This document shows, piece by piece, positions 11,401-29,900 of a stretch of DNA of 64,000 bases. Made by a program: the position numbers and the translations under genes. The DNA comes from Microglena sp. YARC (lineage: Eukaryota; Chlorophyta; Chlorophyceae; Chlamydomonadales; Chlamydomonadaceae): the NCBI GenBank assembly GCA_022414725.1, contig CM039462.1, forward strand, positions 74,833,803-74,897,802. The letters run 5' to 3'. Below the pieces are notes generated by a model. That model had not been told where the DNA came from. It saw nothing but the letters and a program-made list of their open reading frames with translations, and made no database searches. Numbering within the stretch: position 1 is the stretch's first letter; every line of letters starts with the position of its first letter.

Positions 11401-11595
11401 CCCCCCCCCCCTCCCACACACACACACACCCACACGCTCACACACTCACAGGCAGGTCGGATGCCCAGCAGGCAAAGATGATAAACAAGGGTTACAAATC
11501 TCTTTGCGAAGAATCCAACTTAGATCCCTAGTATCCTCTGCCCCGGAAAGAAGCTTTTTCTTACCGCCCCCCCCCCCCCCCCCCCCCCCTCCCCT
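11400..11595 (+). repeat. Poly-C tracts flanking a short duplicated segment
   Basis: A C(n)(CA)n tract at 11401-11440 and a C run at 11566-11590. Each is preceded by related sequence (AACTTAGATMCCYAG ... GAAAKAARCTTTT), so the segment with its C run is a tandem duplication of about 155 bp. Confidence 0.65.
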
Positions 11596-11744
11596 CTCAC
11601 CCAGCCCACCCCTCTGAGCTTGCAACTTACCCTGAACTTGGTGGGGGCTGTTGGTATGCTCGGAGGTCAGCCAGAGACTTAGTAGTTGCATGGTGCATGT
11701 GCTCTATGTGCTGCGCGTAAGAAAGGGAGGTGGACAGGTAGTTG

Positions 11745-11785
11745 TGTTAGTTAGAAGTGTTAGTTAGTTAGTTAGTTGGTTAGTC

Positions 11786-11819
<34 letters not shown>

Positions 11820-11925
11820 GTAGTTGGTTAGTTAGTTAGTTAGTACAAGGCAAGCAGATTGTTGCATGGTGTATGCGCTCTATCAGCTATGTTAGTTAGT
11901 AGTTTTAGTTAGTTAGTTAGTTAGC
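11745..11925 (+). repeat. (TTAG)n microsatellite
   Basis: Two blocks of TTAGTTAGTTAG with a repeated spacer containing CAAGGCAAGCAGATTGTTGC. Confidence 0.9.
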
Positions 11926-12189
11926 ACAAGGCATGCAGGTTGTTGCATGGTGTTTGTGGTCTATCAGCTACAGTGAAGAAAAGAAGGTGGGTGGGCAGTG
12001 CTGGTAGGTCAAGACATGCAGGTTGATGCATGGTGCATGTGTCAGCGGTACCGCTGTCAGCATGTCCTGTATGCGGTGCAGATACTTGGTTGTTGGGTAG
12101 ATAGGTACATGGGCGGACAAGTAGATGGTACTTGGCTCTGTGCCTGTAGTTCCTGGCCGATAGCTCCAGCATGAGCACCCGGACCGGTT

Positions 12190-12290
12190 CGGGACTCAAG
12201 ACCGACTTCCCGAATCAGAGGGGGGGAATCGAACGTGGGAAGACGGTAAAATGCTTGCCTTAAGGCCACTGGCTAAAGGGACGTTTTAAA
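12190..12290 (-). mobile_element. tRNA-derived SINE-like head
   Basis: On the minus strand, TAGCCAGTGG resembles a pol III A box and CGTTCGATTCC is a near-consensus B box, at tRNA-like distance. The sequence between them does not fold as a full cloverleaf, so this looks like a SINE promoter rather than a working tRNA gene. Confidence 0.45.
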
Positions 12291-12299
12291 GCTAGAATT

Positions 12300-13763
12300 G
12301 CATGCAGATTCTGCGAGGGTTTGCGCACCTGGCCATCAATGGGGAAGTGAAGCGAGCTTCGATGAAGACTGTTGTCTGGAGAAAATGAGTGCTTCTCGGG
12401 GGAAGATCCCCTCTCAGCTCGCCTGCAATTCGCAGAAACACCAAGGACCATCAATATATTCGCTCGTCCGGGGGGCGATACGTTGGGCACAAGAACACAT
12501 GTGTAGGGCGCAGATGAGGGGATACGCTTACCTATTCTCTTTTGCAATCCATTCCTTATGATGATCGGGCTTGTACTGGCTAGGCGCACCATGGCCTACG
12601 GTTGTCTGTGCTTTGTCCCACCAACGACCGCTCATTGTTGCTGTTATGGCTGAAATCAGAAATCCTGGTGAAAGTCTGAGGTCTGCGCTTCTGCGATGCT
12701 AGCCTAGCTTTCAGGGAGGTAAGGAGAGTGCTGCTTATAGCACACAAGCTGGATCAAGTACAAGTGTACTGATCGCCAGCTAACGACGAGAGCAACCGCA
12801 CCCGTTTTTGGAATTTGAGCTGAGCTGAGCCGAGCTGCGCTGCCGTTAGGTCGCAGGTCGTTGGACCTACCCGCGACCTCCTACCAGGTACCCTACCCAC
12901 CCAGCCACTCTGAGGGCGCGCGCCCGAGTGCACACACAAACCACACTCCGAAATCCATCCCCCACCCCAGGGGCCCTCCGCCCCTGCCCCACTCCCCCCT
13001 ACACCCCTCACCTGGATTGAGAAGCATGAGTCTGATTGATTTGGGCTTCCGCAGATTTTCGTCGGCTCCGGAACCTGATAGCATAGCCGGAAGACGAGTG
13101 GAAGGTTCCGATCCGACTACGTCCCCAACCGTAGCACTCTGCTCCTAAACCATGGCTACATCCCCCGCGCGCAAACTCATATATGTTTTCTGACCGGAGC
13201 AAACACACTATCACCTGCCTTTTACACAGCTTCAAAAGATCCTACCTCTGACCGAGCGCACCTGGTCCACTCTCTTTTCCCCAATTCACCCCACAACCAT
13301 TTCTGGATTCGAAAACGGCTCCGCACTGATCAGCCGTGACCGGTCGTGCAAAAACTTCAACCCGGTGCTAGAAGCACCCACCCTGCACCCACATGCCCAC
13401 AGCGACAATTTTACGCTCAGATTCCCACCCGCTGGCTAGCTTGAAGAGCTAGTTTAAACACCAGTAGTCGATTTGGAGACCGTTGGTGACCCAGCCGAGA
13501 CGTTGGTGACCTTTCTCATCTTCCCCGATTTCGGTCGTAGCAACCCCCTCTCCTACCTCCACTCCTAGGACCCGCCCCGCCCCCCCCTCATCCCGGTCTC
13601 CTCTCGCCCCCCCCCTGTCCTACTTGCCTTCCCCCCTCGCCTCCTCTCCCTCGCCTGCCCCCCCCTCCTCCTCCCCTTGCTTCCACCCCTTGCCCCCCCC
13701 CCACACACACACACCCTACACCCCACCACTCACATCTGTGATACAGCGCCAGCACGAGTCGCC
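12300..13763 (+). other. Region upstream of the DMP-like gene
   Basis: Mostly complex sequence with GC-rich and CCCCACCCC-rich stretches (12955-13015, 13560-13730) and a C(n)(CA)n tract at about 13693-13715. Overlapping ORFs of 70-110 codons on both strands have no recognisable domain. It probably includes the promoter and 5' UTR of the gene starting at 13764; no clear TATA box was found. Confidence 0.35.
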
Positions 13764-21706
<7,943 letters not shown>

Positions 21707-22360
21707 TAAGAGCAATGTTTTGGATGTGGATAAAACTGCCAAGGGTGGCGAGCAGCCTTAAAGGCTGGAGCCATGTAACCAAGTCCAAGCTCATAAATCT
21801 GTTCTGTGGAATCTGTGGAGGGGCTTTGCAAGATCAATGAGATCTTGAAGGGAGCTCAAAACCATTGGAGCTAGCAGGAGGTGGGACAGTGAGCCGGAGA
21901 GAGGAGCGGATGGGGTTTGAAATAAATATGTTCTTTGATAAGAGTAGTGGCTTGAATGTCGACATTACTGCTAAAGGCGCCAAGCAGCTTTAAAGGCTGG
22001 AACCATGTAACCAATTCCAAGCTCACAAATCTGTTATGTGGAGTGTGTGGAGGGGCTTTGCAAGGTCAAAGAGAGCCATCAGGGAACCCAGCCCCATTGG
22101 AGCTAGCAGGAGATGGGACAGTGGGCAAGAGAGTGGGGTGGAGGAGGTTTGACTCAAATCTGTTATGCGCCCTGTGTGGAGGGGCTTCTCGATGAGAGGC
22201 AGCAGGAGATGTGACAGAGGCCGGGAGAGTGGAGTGGACAAGGTTTGACACAAATCTGTCCTGCGCTCTGTGTGGAGGGGCTTCGCCAGGTCGATGAGAG
22301 GCAGCAGGAGATGGGTCAGAGGTCGGGATCGTGGAGTGGGCAAGGTTCGACACAAATCTC
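21707..22360 (+). pseudogene. Tandem partial copies of the DMP exon 7 3' end
   Basis: The terminal segment (GGAGGTGGGACAGTGGGCC ... GTGGAGGAGGTTTGA) recurs at about 21868-21921, 22100-22152, 22195-22241 and 22305-22350 in decaying form. Between copies lie GGCTGGAACCATGTAACCAA retroelement ends. These lie downstream of the stop and are not expected to be translated. Confidence 0.75.
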
Positions 22361-22715
22361 TTTGTTGGTCTGATGGGAGGGCTTGTAGCTTTGTTTTTGG
22401 CTGGGAGCAGCAGCTTCTAGGCAGCTCCCCGGACTAAAGTGAACAAGGTTTGGCACACATCTCTTTGTTGGTCTGATGGGAGGGCTTGTAGCTTTGTTTT
22501 TGGTTAGGAGCAGCAGCTTCTAGGCAGCTCCCCGGAATGGCTAGGAAGCCAAACCTGATGCAACCAAGTACACCTTGAAGCTGACACAACCAGCTTTCCT
22601 GTTCTGCTAGGATCTTGGCGCCTAGCCCAGTGGCTGGCTCAAAGAGCTGCCTAGAAGCTGTTAAGAAAATTCAAAGAGAAAAGCCATGGGAGGGCTCCCA
22701 AGACCTCATGGCACC
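22361..22715 (+). mobile_element. Duplicated half-copies of the CAGCTTCTAGGCAGCTCC MITE
   Basis: TCTTTGTTGGTCTGATGGGA and AGCAGCAGCTTCTAGGCAGC occur twice (22358-22435, 22461-22535), followed by one right end (GCTGCCTAGAAGCTG near 22645). Confidence 0.65.
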
Positions 22716-22719
22716 CTTA

Positions 22720-22925
22720 TGCATAGCTTTTCTTTTTGGCTATTAGCAGCAGCTTCTAGGCAGCTCTCCTGGCTTGCTACCCAGCCAAACTCATAGCAAA
22801 GTAGTGCATCTGAAATCTGATAGAACCAGCTTTCCAGTTATGTTGAAATCTTGGGGCATATCCCAGTTGCTGATTCAGAGATCTGCCTAGAATCTGCTGT
22901 TCATAGCTGAAAAGAAAATCTGCGC
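22720..22925. mobile_element. MITE, CATAGCTTTTCTTTT family
   Basis: Left end CATAGCTTTTCTTTTTGGCT, right end AGCTGAAAAGAAAATCTGCG, with AGCAGCAGCTTCTAGGCAGC and its complement inside. Confidence 0.7.
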
Positions 22926-22955
22926 CCTTGTTGCAGTGCAAAGCCCTTCCTTCTT

Positions 22956-23475
22956 TTAGATACACATGGCAGCTTCCAGCCAGCTCCATCAGCTAGCCAC
23001 TGAGCGACATAGCAAACTGTGAAAAACAGCTGCTGTATGTCATATGTTGCAGTCTCTCTTTCTTTTTTTATATACACATGGCAGCTTCCAGCCAGCTCCA
23101 CCAGCCAGCCACTGAGCGACATTGCGGATTGTGAAAAACAGCTGCTGTATGTCATATGTTGCAGTCACTCTTTCTTTTTTGATATACACATGGCAGCTTC
23201 CAGCCAGCTCCACCAGCCAGCCACTGAGCGACATTGCGGATTGTGAAAACAGTTGCTGTATGTACATATGTTGCAGTCACTCTTTCTTTTTTTATATACA
23301 CATGGCAGCTTCCAGCCAGCTTCACCAGCCAGCCACTGAGCGACATAGCAGACTGTGAAAAACAGTTGCTGTATGTCATATGTTGCAGTCACTCTTTCTT
23401 TTTTGATATACACATGACAGCTTCCAGCCAGCTCCACCAGCCAGCCACTGAGCGACATTGCGGATTGCTGTATGT
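22956..23475 (+). repeat. 113-bp tandem repeat, GCTTCCAGCCAGCTCCACCA
   Basis: About 4.5 copies of a unit with ACATGGCAGCTTCCAGCCAG, CCAGCCACTGAGCGACATTG and CAGCTGCTGTATGTCATATG. The repeated peptides on both strands are artefacts. Confidence 0.9.
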
Positions 23476-23522
23476 ACATATGTTGCAGACTGCAACTATC
23501 AGTCCAGCTTATTGCATGTTGT

Positions 23523-23672
23523 TACAGTGCAGGGTTGGTCCAAACAGGCTAAAGGGACTTGCCCAATCCCAAATTATTAAGAGGTATTATTAGTGGGTGG
23601 TACCGGTGCAGGAAACGGGCTGGCCCCCTCAACCTCGCGCCTCGTAATAAGGCGTACTATTTATTAATTATT
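23523..23672. mobile_element. Inverted TGTAACA-family end and a 93-bp element copy
   Basis: GTTACAGTGCAGGGTTGGTC...GGGACTTGCCCAA (23523-23575, -), then GTGCAGGAAACGGGCTGGCC ... CGTAATAAGGCGTACTATTT (+). Confidence 0.65.
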
Positions 23673-23727
23673 TTATTCAAAATCATCATGAATGGGGTGG
23701 TGATGGGATGAGATGACGGCAAAGGTA

Positions 23728-24075
23728 ATGCACTGGTCCCCAATTAGTGCACTGGTCCCCAATTAATGCACTGGTCCCCAATTCATGCACGGTTCCCCAA
23801 TTAATGCACTGGTCCCCAATTAGTGCACTGGTCCCAAAGTAATGCACTGGTCCCCAATTAGTGCACTGGTCCCAAAGTAATGCACTGGTCCCCAATTAAT
23901 GCACGGGTCCCCAATTAATGCACTGGTCCCCAATTAGTGCACTGGTCCCCAATTAATGCACTGGTCCCCAATTAGTGCACTGGTCCCCAATTAATGCACT
24001 GGTCCCCAATTAATGCACTGGTCCCCAATTAATGCACTGGTCCCCAATTATTAATGCACCGGTCCCCAATTAATT
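23728..24075 (+). repeat. 19-bp minisatellite GCACTGGTCCCCAATTAAT
   Basis: About eighteen units with A/G variation (AATTAAT/AATTAGT). No variable spacers, so it is not CRISPR-like. Confidence 0.95.
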
Positions 24076-24177
24076 GCTGTACCCCGGGCAGAGGACCTGA
24101 GTTCAAGTGACCTGACTACTGTATCCAAGTATTATTCTTCCATTTCATTATTTAAACCGTTGTGCTCAGGGTTGTGC

Positions 24178-24835
24178 CGAAAACTATTAGGTGCATCGGC
24201 AGTGCAAAATTGTGCCGATACGTATTAGGTGCATCGGCAGTGCAAAATTGTGCCGATACTTATTAGGTGCATCGGCAGTGCAAAAATGTGCCGATACGTA
24301 TTAGGTGTTATTGTCCGTCGAGTCGGACACTGAGTTGGCATAGCGCACGCGTGGTCCTGTGGCCCCAGGACCCGGGTTGCCTGCCGCCGGGCCATAGGCT
24401 AGCTATGGCCCGCACGTGTCTTCGGAACCTTCCTGAAGACTTCCTTTTCTATATAGCCGCACGAGTTGCGATGATAAGCTATCTGCTCTTCAGTCTTCAC
24501 TGTGTAACAACTCTATCGATTGAAATTAGGTGCATCGGCAGTGCAAAATTGTGCCGATACGTATTAGGTGCATCGGCAGTGCAAAATTGTGCCGATACGT
24601 TTTAGGTGCATCGGCAGTGTAAAATTGTGCCGATACGTATTAGGTGCATCGGCAGTGCAAAAATGTGCCGATACGTATTAGGTGCATCGGCAGTGCAAAA
24701 TTGTAATGTTGAACCCTTGTTCAAGCCTGTCTGATTTTAGGTGCATCGGCAGTGCACAACTGTGATGGTGTATCCTTGTTCAGACCTTATATTCCCATTT
24801 TTAGGTGCATCGGCAGTGCAAAGCTGTAATGGTGT
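24178..24835 (+). repeat. 40-bp repeat TTAGGTGCATCGGCAGTGCA
   Basis: About ten units containing TTAGGTGCATCGGCAGTGCA and AAATTGTGCCGATACGTA. Each unit holds an imperfect palindrome (TCGGCA ... TGCCGA). Interrupted by an unrelated element at 24309-24525. The last units are more widely spaced. Confidence 0.9.
24309..24525 (-). mobile_element. Inverse copy of the 7335-7560 element
   Basis: Contains the complement of GCGGGCCATAGCTAGCC and of GGCGGCAGGCAACCCGGG. Diverged but colinear with 7335-7560, and again located inside a minisatellite. Confidence 0.5.
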
Positions 24836-24839
24836 ATCC

Positions 24840-24993
24840 TTGTTCATTTTGTCAAATTGGTCAGCGCTTAAAGCGCGCAAACGTCAAATTGGGCCACAGG
24901 GGGTTGAAAAAACTGCGTGAAACGCGCAGTGAGGCTCAAAAAGCGTGCGCAAAAACGCGCTGCCGCACGAGCTTTGTAGTACCCTGATCTGTA
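24840..24993 (-). mobile_element. Truncated MITE, CAGGGTACTAC family
   Basis: Right end GTAGTACCCTG is present, the other end is missing. The interior has TTTTTTCAACCCCCTGTGG (complement) and GCGC-rich palindromes shared with 25437-25631 and 46667-46861. Confidence 0.7.
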
Positions 24994-25225
24994 TTCAAGC
25001 TTATCCATTTTGAGGACAAGTCCCAGGCGCGTCGCCAGCGACGCAGAAGATTGGCGGATAGTGTTGGCTATCAGAGCGGCAGGCGCCACCGGAATGTAGT
25101 TCAGCGGGTAGAGGCCAGGGTTTATGACAGGGCCAGGGGCCAGTTATGGCCAGGGTGCCAGGGTGCCAGGGTGCCGACAGCACGATAAACAAACAAGACC
25201 TGGCAAGTAACCTAGTTCCTCAACC

Positions 25226-25425
25226 ATAGCTTCTCTTTTCAGCTATGAGCAGCTTCTAGGTATCTCCCCTGACTGGCTATTGAGCCAAACCAAATGTAAC
25301 CTAGTGCACCTGGAAGTGGACACAATTAGTTGTCTACACCTGATGAAATTGTGAGGTTTAGCTCAGTGGCTGGCTCAAGGAGCCGCCCAGAAGCTACTGT
25401 GCTCGTATCTGAGAAGAAAGGCCCT
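25226..25425. mobile_element. MITE, CATAGCTTCTCTTTTCAGCT
   Basis: Left end CATAGCTTCTCTTTTCAGCT, right part GCCCAGAAGCTACTGTGCTC with TCTGAGAAGAAAGG. Member of the CAGCTTCTAGGCAGCTCC family. Confidence 0.65.
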
Positions 25426-25436
25426 GGCCCCCCAAC

Positions 25437-25631
25437 CAGGGTACTACTAAGCGCGCGCGGCAGCGCGGTGCCACGCTGCCTTTTTGAGCCCCTCTGCGCG
25501 TTTCGCACAGTTTTTTCAACCCCCTGTGGGCGCAGCGCGCAGTTTTTGCGCTTTTTGCACTAAAAAGCGCTGGCCAATTTGATGTTTGTGCGCTTTACGC
25601 GCTGACCAATTTGGCAAGAAGTAGTACCCTG
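25437..25631. mobile_element. hAT-type MITE, CAGGGTACTAC/GTAGTACCCTG ends
   Basis: 195 bp, perfect 8-bp target duplication CCCCCAAC (25429-25436 and 25632-25639). The interior is rich in GCGC palindromes. Confidence 0.9.
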
Positions 25632-25711
25632 CCCCCAACACACTGCCTTGAAAGAAACGTGTCAATATTCAATTCACAATTACTGGTTGAAATCAGTGAT
25701 TAATGATTAAA

Positions 25712-26012
25712 GACGGCGAGCAGCCATTAAGGCTGGAGCTATGTACCCAAGTTCAAGTTCAAGTTTAATGATTAAATTCTGGAATTCCATTGAGAAATAA
25801 TAATGATGAAGGATGTTGCCCTTGCCGATCTCAATATGGCCAGGAACCGTAAAGATTGTTGGATCGAGGTTGGAATACCGTATTTCTATGTTCTTTGCAG
25901 AACGATCTTTTGAATATTCAGGTATTATTTGGATATAATTGTTATTATTAGTTTTTCTGCCTAAGACGGTGAGCAGCCAAACTGCTGCCGGAAGCAGTGA
26001 AGCCAAGTTCAA
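25712..26012 (+). mobile_element. Two hairpin-type retroelement ends
   Basis: GGCGAGCAGCCATTAAGGCT then AAGTTCAAGTTCAAGTT (25712-25775), and GGTGAGCAGCC ... GCCAAGTTCAAGTT (25966-26012). Same family as 7968, 20896, 21746, 21978 and 56410. Confidence 0.6.
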
Positions 26013-26117
26013 GTTTTGATATAGTTTTATAGTCCGGTTGCGAGGGACTGCACCGGAAATAGCAAAGCAAAGAGAGCGTAGCAGCAATTGGTTGCAGGTT
26101 ACGGCAGACGAAGCTGC

Positions 26118-26245
26118 AGAGAAGTTCGAAGTTTGCAGTTCGAAGTTTGCAGTTCGAAGTTTGCAGTTTGAAGTTTGCAGTTCGAAGTTGGCAGTTTGAA
26201 GTTTGCAGTTCGAAGTTGGCAGTTCGAAGCTGCAGTTCAAAGTTG
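26118..26245 (+). repeat. GTTCGAAGTTTGCA minisatellite
   Basis: About nine units of 14-15 bp. The minus-strand NFELQTSNCKLRTA repeats are artefacts. Confidence 0.9.
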
Positions 26246-26882
26246 ACTTTTACTTGCTGTACTGTAGCGCTTATATAAGGGGGCCATAGAAGTGTTACAG
26301 GAGCATGAGGTGACGCATGCGCATGCGAGGGTAAGCAGGGCAGCGACTCGGTCTCTGAGGGTAAGCAATAGGGTAAGCTAGAGCCCCTGGTAAGCAAGGC
26401 AGTGGCGACTCGGTCACACATCACTCAGTAGGTTACTTCAGCTCAGGGCCAGCTTCCCCTCAGCCCCTCAGGCCTGTGGACCAGTTACTAAACATCCGTG
26501 CTGTAGATATTGTTACAGGTCCGCCATTTTTCTGTTTCAGACCGCAGTCTATTTTATTTCCGGCCGGCTCTTTCCGGATTTTTGAAGGGACATCAGAACC
26601 GCGCAGCCTGTCTTACCCTGCTGACTATCCTTTCTTTCGCTTCCGAAACTGGCGGTCAGACGATTGGGCGGTAATACCAAAACCGAATAGCACAAAAGCC
26701 GACTGCAACCCCCAACACGCTAATCTCCGTGCCGAATCTCTTTCCACAGTACCGCGTGGAAGCTAGCAGCCAGCAATGATCGAACTGCTCGAAATACCGA
26801 CATTCTGCCTCATAGGATGATCGAGATCTCGAAAATTAAACATCCATTCAACCACTAGCGCTAGTATAGTGCCAGGAGGAAG
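26246..26882 (+). promoter_or_regulatory. Upstream region of the MLKL-like kinase gene
   Basis: Complex sequence without repeats for about 600 bp. TATATAAG at about 26273-26280 could be a TATA box, and a CTGTTTCAG near 26532-26540 could end a 5' UTR intron. Both are guesses from motif alone. Confidence 0.25.
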
Positions 26883-26933
26883 ATGGATGCCGGCATGGCG
26901 TTGGCTGCGACGGTTCTGCGAGGCCTAGAACAG
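26883..26933 (+). CDS. MLKL-like gene exon 1
   Basis: ATG plus 17 codons (MDAGMALAATVLRGLEQ), donor CAG/GTCAGG, phase 0. Chosen because it joins in frame to exon 2 as a continuous helix; the start itself is not independently supported. Confidence 0.6.
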
Positions 26934-29900
26934 GTCAGGGTCAGCCCCTGCATAGCCCCCCCCCCCCCCCCCCCCCCACCCCCCCCCCCCCCCAACTCCA
27001 CTCCACCCCACCCCACCACCACCACCACCATCACACCCACCCACCCACCACCCACCACCCACCACCCACCGCCACCCACCCCTATACACTGCCTCCCACT
27101 ACCTAGTTGCCCCCCATAGGATGATATCATGCGCAGGAATCCACCACAAAAACCTGCACGTCTGACAATCCATCAACATCCTAGCTTGCAGCATTCTAGA
27201 CTGCACATTGCAGCATCCTAGCATGCAAAACGCGAAATAATAAACTTGATGTGTGTGGCCTGGCTATTGTGCACCACCAGGACTATACGGACAAATGCCA
27301 TCATGTCACCACCATGCTGAGTGCCACGGGGATGATCGCCCCACTGGCATGCCGAGTACCGCCTTGCTGAGCTGAGGAGCCTAGGCGGGGTGCGGTGGTA
27401 TGATCTGTGGACCAGTGTCATGAGTACCACAAGGTCGCAACTTCAATGTTTGATCACTACACACACTTCAACACTCTAGCTGCACAAACCAACAATGGTT
27501 TGGCGGTACACAATTATGCACACACCACTACACACACCAAAACACACCCGATGTGCACACCACTACAGGCTTGACTTACCGCCCGCACAACAAAGTGCAG
27601 GCCGCCTACATGGCTGGATCAATACAGACACTACAAACACCTGTACACACCAGCTGCACAAACCACCAGGGCTTGGCCAATACACACAATACGCACAATA
27701 CACAACACTGTATACTTCACACACCACTCCACACACCCCAATGCTTGACCCATCAATCTTACACCTACAAATGGCCTCTATGAGTGTACCCATACACACA
27801 CTACACACTCTGCTACACACCCCGCAACGCACACTACTCAATTCCACACACCCAATGCACACACCAAGTGCTTGTCCATCATGCATACATCATGCTACAG
27901 GTATCGGTGACTATAGCTATGGTGACTATAGCTAGCTCCAGCTTACGCTGTGGTGTCCTTTACATCACGTCCTGTGAGTAACTGTATTACACGGATGTAA
28001 CAATTTCAATTTCAATTTCTACAGGTTTCTGACATCGCTGGGCCACTCGTGGAACCTATTTCGGGATGCTTTGCCTTTTGCGCGTGGGCTATCGACACCC
28101 TGAAAACGTGCAAGACCAACAGCGAAGTTACCACATTGTTGAGTGCGCGTGTGTTTTGCATTCAGAGGATGATAGAATCAATCCGGACCATCCTGGAGAC
28201 AGCCAGGTCCGTCTCGGAGGGTCATTTTTTGTTGTTGTTAAGTGGTGAAAGGACTTTCACCCCAGGAGGTGAGTCTCCCAACGCAAACCAGCAGCACCGA
28301 GGATTCAGTTCGAATGGCGTTGCCACTCCTACAAAAGAGGAGGCGCACGCGGGGTGTCATTGATTGGTGTCACAATCAAGGAAAACCCTTGTATTGAACT
28401 GTGCAGATCTATTGGACCCTTGTGGGACCCGTACGGGATGCAGCACTGGGAGATGATTGCAGTCAGTATCGCCTCAGTGAACTACGTACTCGATGAACCG
28501 GTCCACGATCACGATCATGGTCGACCCTTACATTGAATTGAGGGTGGTGGCAAGTTGAAATGTGCAGGGCAAGGTTACCCTCTTTAGAGGGTTACAACAT
28601 ACCTTCTTTAAGGCAAGGCCCAAGGCCCAAGGCCCAAGGCCCTAGCAGCAATAACCAAACAATTTATCTTGGTTGTGTCTTTTTAAAAAACTTTTTTTTA
28701 ACCCTTTTTAGGCAGTCCAACCCCATAGACATGAAATGTGAAGGGAAAGGTTATGCTTCCCACCAACTGACGGGGTGGTTGGTGGTGGGCAAGGCCAGGT
28801 GCTGCTTCCCACCAACTGACGGGGTGGTTGGTGGTGGGCAAGGCAAGGTGCTGCTTCCCACCAACTGACGGGGTGGTTGGTGGTGGGCAAGGCAAGGTGC
28901 TGCTTCCCACCAACTGACGGGGTGGTTGGTGGTGGGCAAGGCAAGGTCCTACTTCCCACCAACTGACGGGGTGATTGGTGGTGGGCAAGGCAAGGTCCTA
29001 CTTCCCACCAACTGACGGGGTGATTGGTGGTGGGCAAGGCATGGTGCTGCTTCCCACCAACTGACGGGGTGGTGGTTGGTGGGTGGTGGGCAAAAGTGCA
29101 GGGTTTGCGGTGTTGGTTGGTGGTTGGTGGGTGGTGGGTGGTGAGCAAGAGTGCAGGGTTTGCGGTGTTGGTTGTTGGTTGTTGGTTTGGTGGTGGTTGG
29201 TGGTGGTGAGCAGGAGTGCAGGGTTTGCGGTGTTGGTTGGTGGTTGGTAGTTGGTTGTTGGTTGGTGGGTGGTGGGTGGTGAGCAAGAGTGCAGGGTTTG
29301 CGGTGTTGGTTGGTGGTTGGTGGTTGGTTGGTGGGTGGTGGGTGGTGAGCAAGAGTGCAGGGTGTGCGGTGTTCCTCTCCACCAAACTGACGGATGCTTC
29401 CTTCCTTTCACAGGCCTGATGCACCTGTGAATGGCAATGTGAAACATGCTTTGATAGCCTCTGTGGCTGCAGTGCAACGTGTTGCAACATCGGTAAACAA
29501 ACTGTGGTGTTGGTTGGTGGTTGGTGGTTGCAACATCGGTAAACAAACTGTGGTGTTGGTTGGTGGTTGGTGGTTGCAACATCGGTAAACAAACTGTGGT
29601 GTTGGTTGGTGGTTGGTGGTTGCAACATCGGTAAACAAACTGTGGTGTTGGTTGGTGGTTGGTGGTTGCAACATCGGTAAACAAACTGTGGTGTTGGTTG
29701 GTGGTTGGTGGTTGCAACATCGGTAAACAAACTGTGGTGTTGGTTGGTGGTTGGTGGTTGCAACATCGGTAAACAAACTCGAGTTAAAGAACAGTTTGGG
29801 ACATGTGTTGGTAGCCAATGAAACCAAGGAGGATCTGGATTCGATGAACCAACACCTTGACATTGCTGTGTCTCACCTCATTGCTGAAATGACTATCTCC

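Noticed and set aside
23728..24835. CRISPR-like arrays
   Set aside because: Units are contiguous, without unique spacers, in a eukaryotic intergenic region; ordinary minisatellites.
28708..29863. 352-codon minus-strand ORF with repeated peptide units
   Set aside because: It reads through 46-, 50- and 65-bp minisatellites and overlaps kinase exons 3 and 4 on the other strand.
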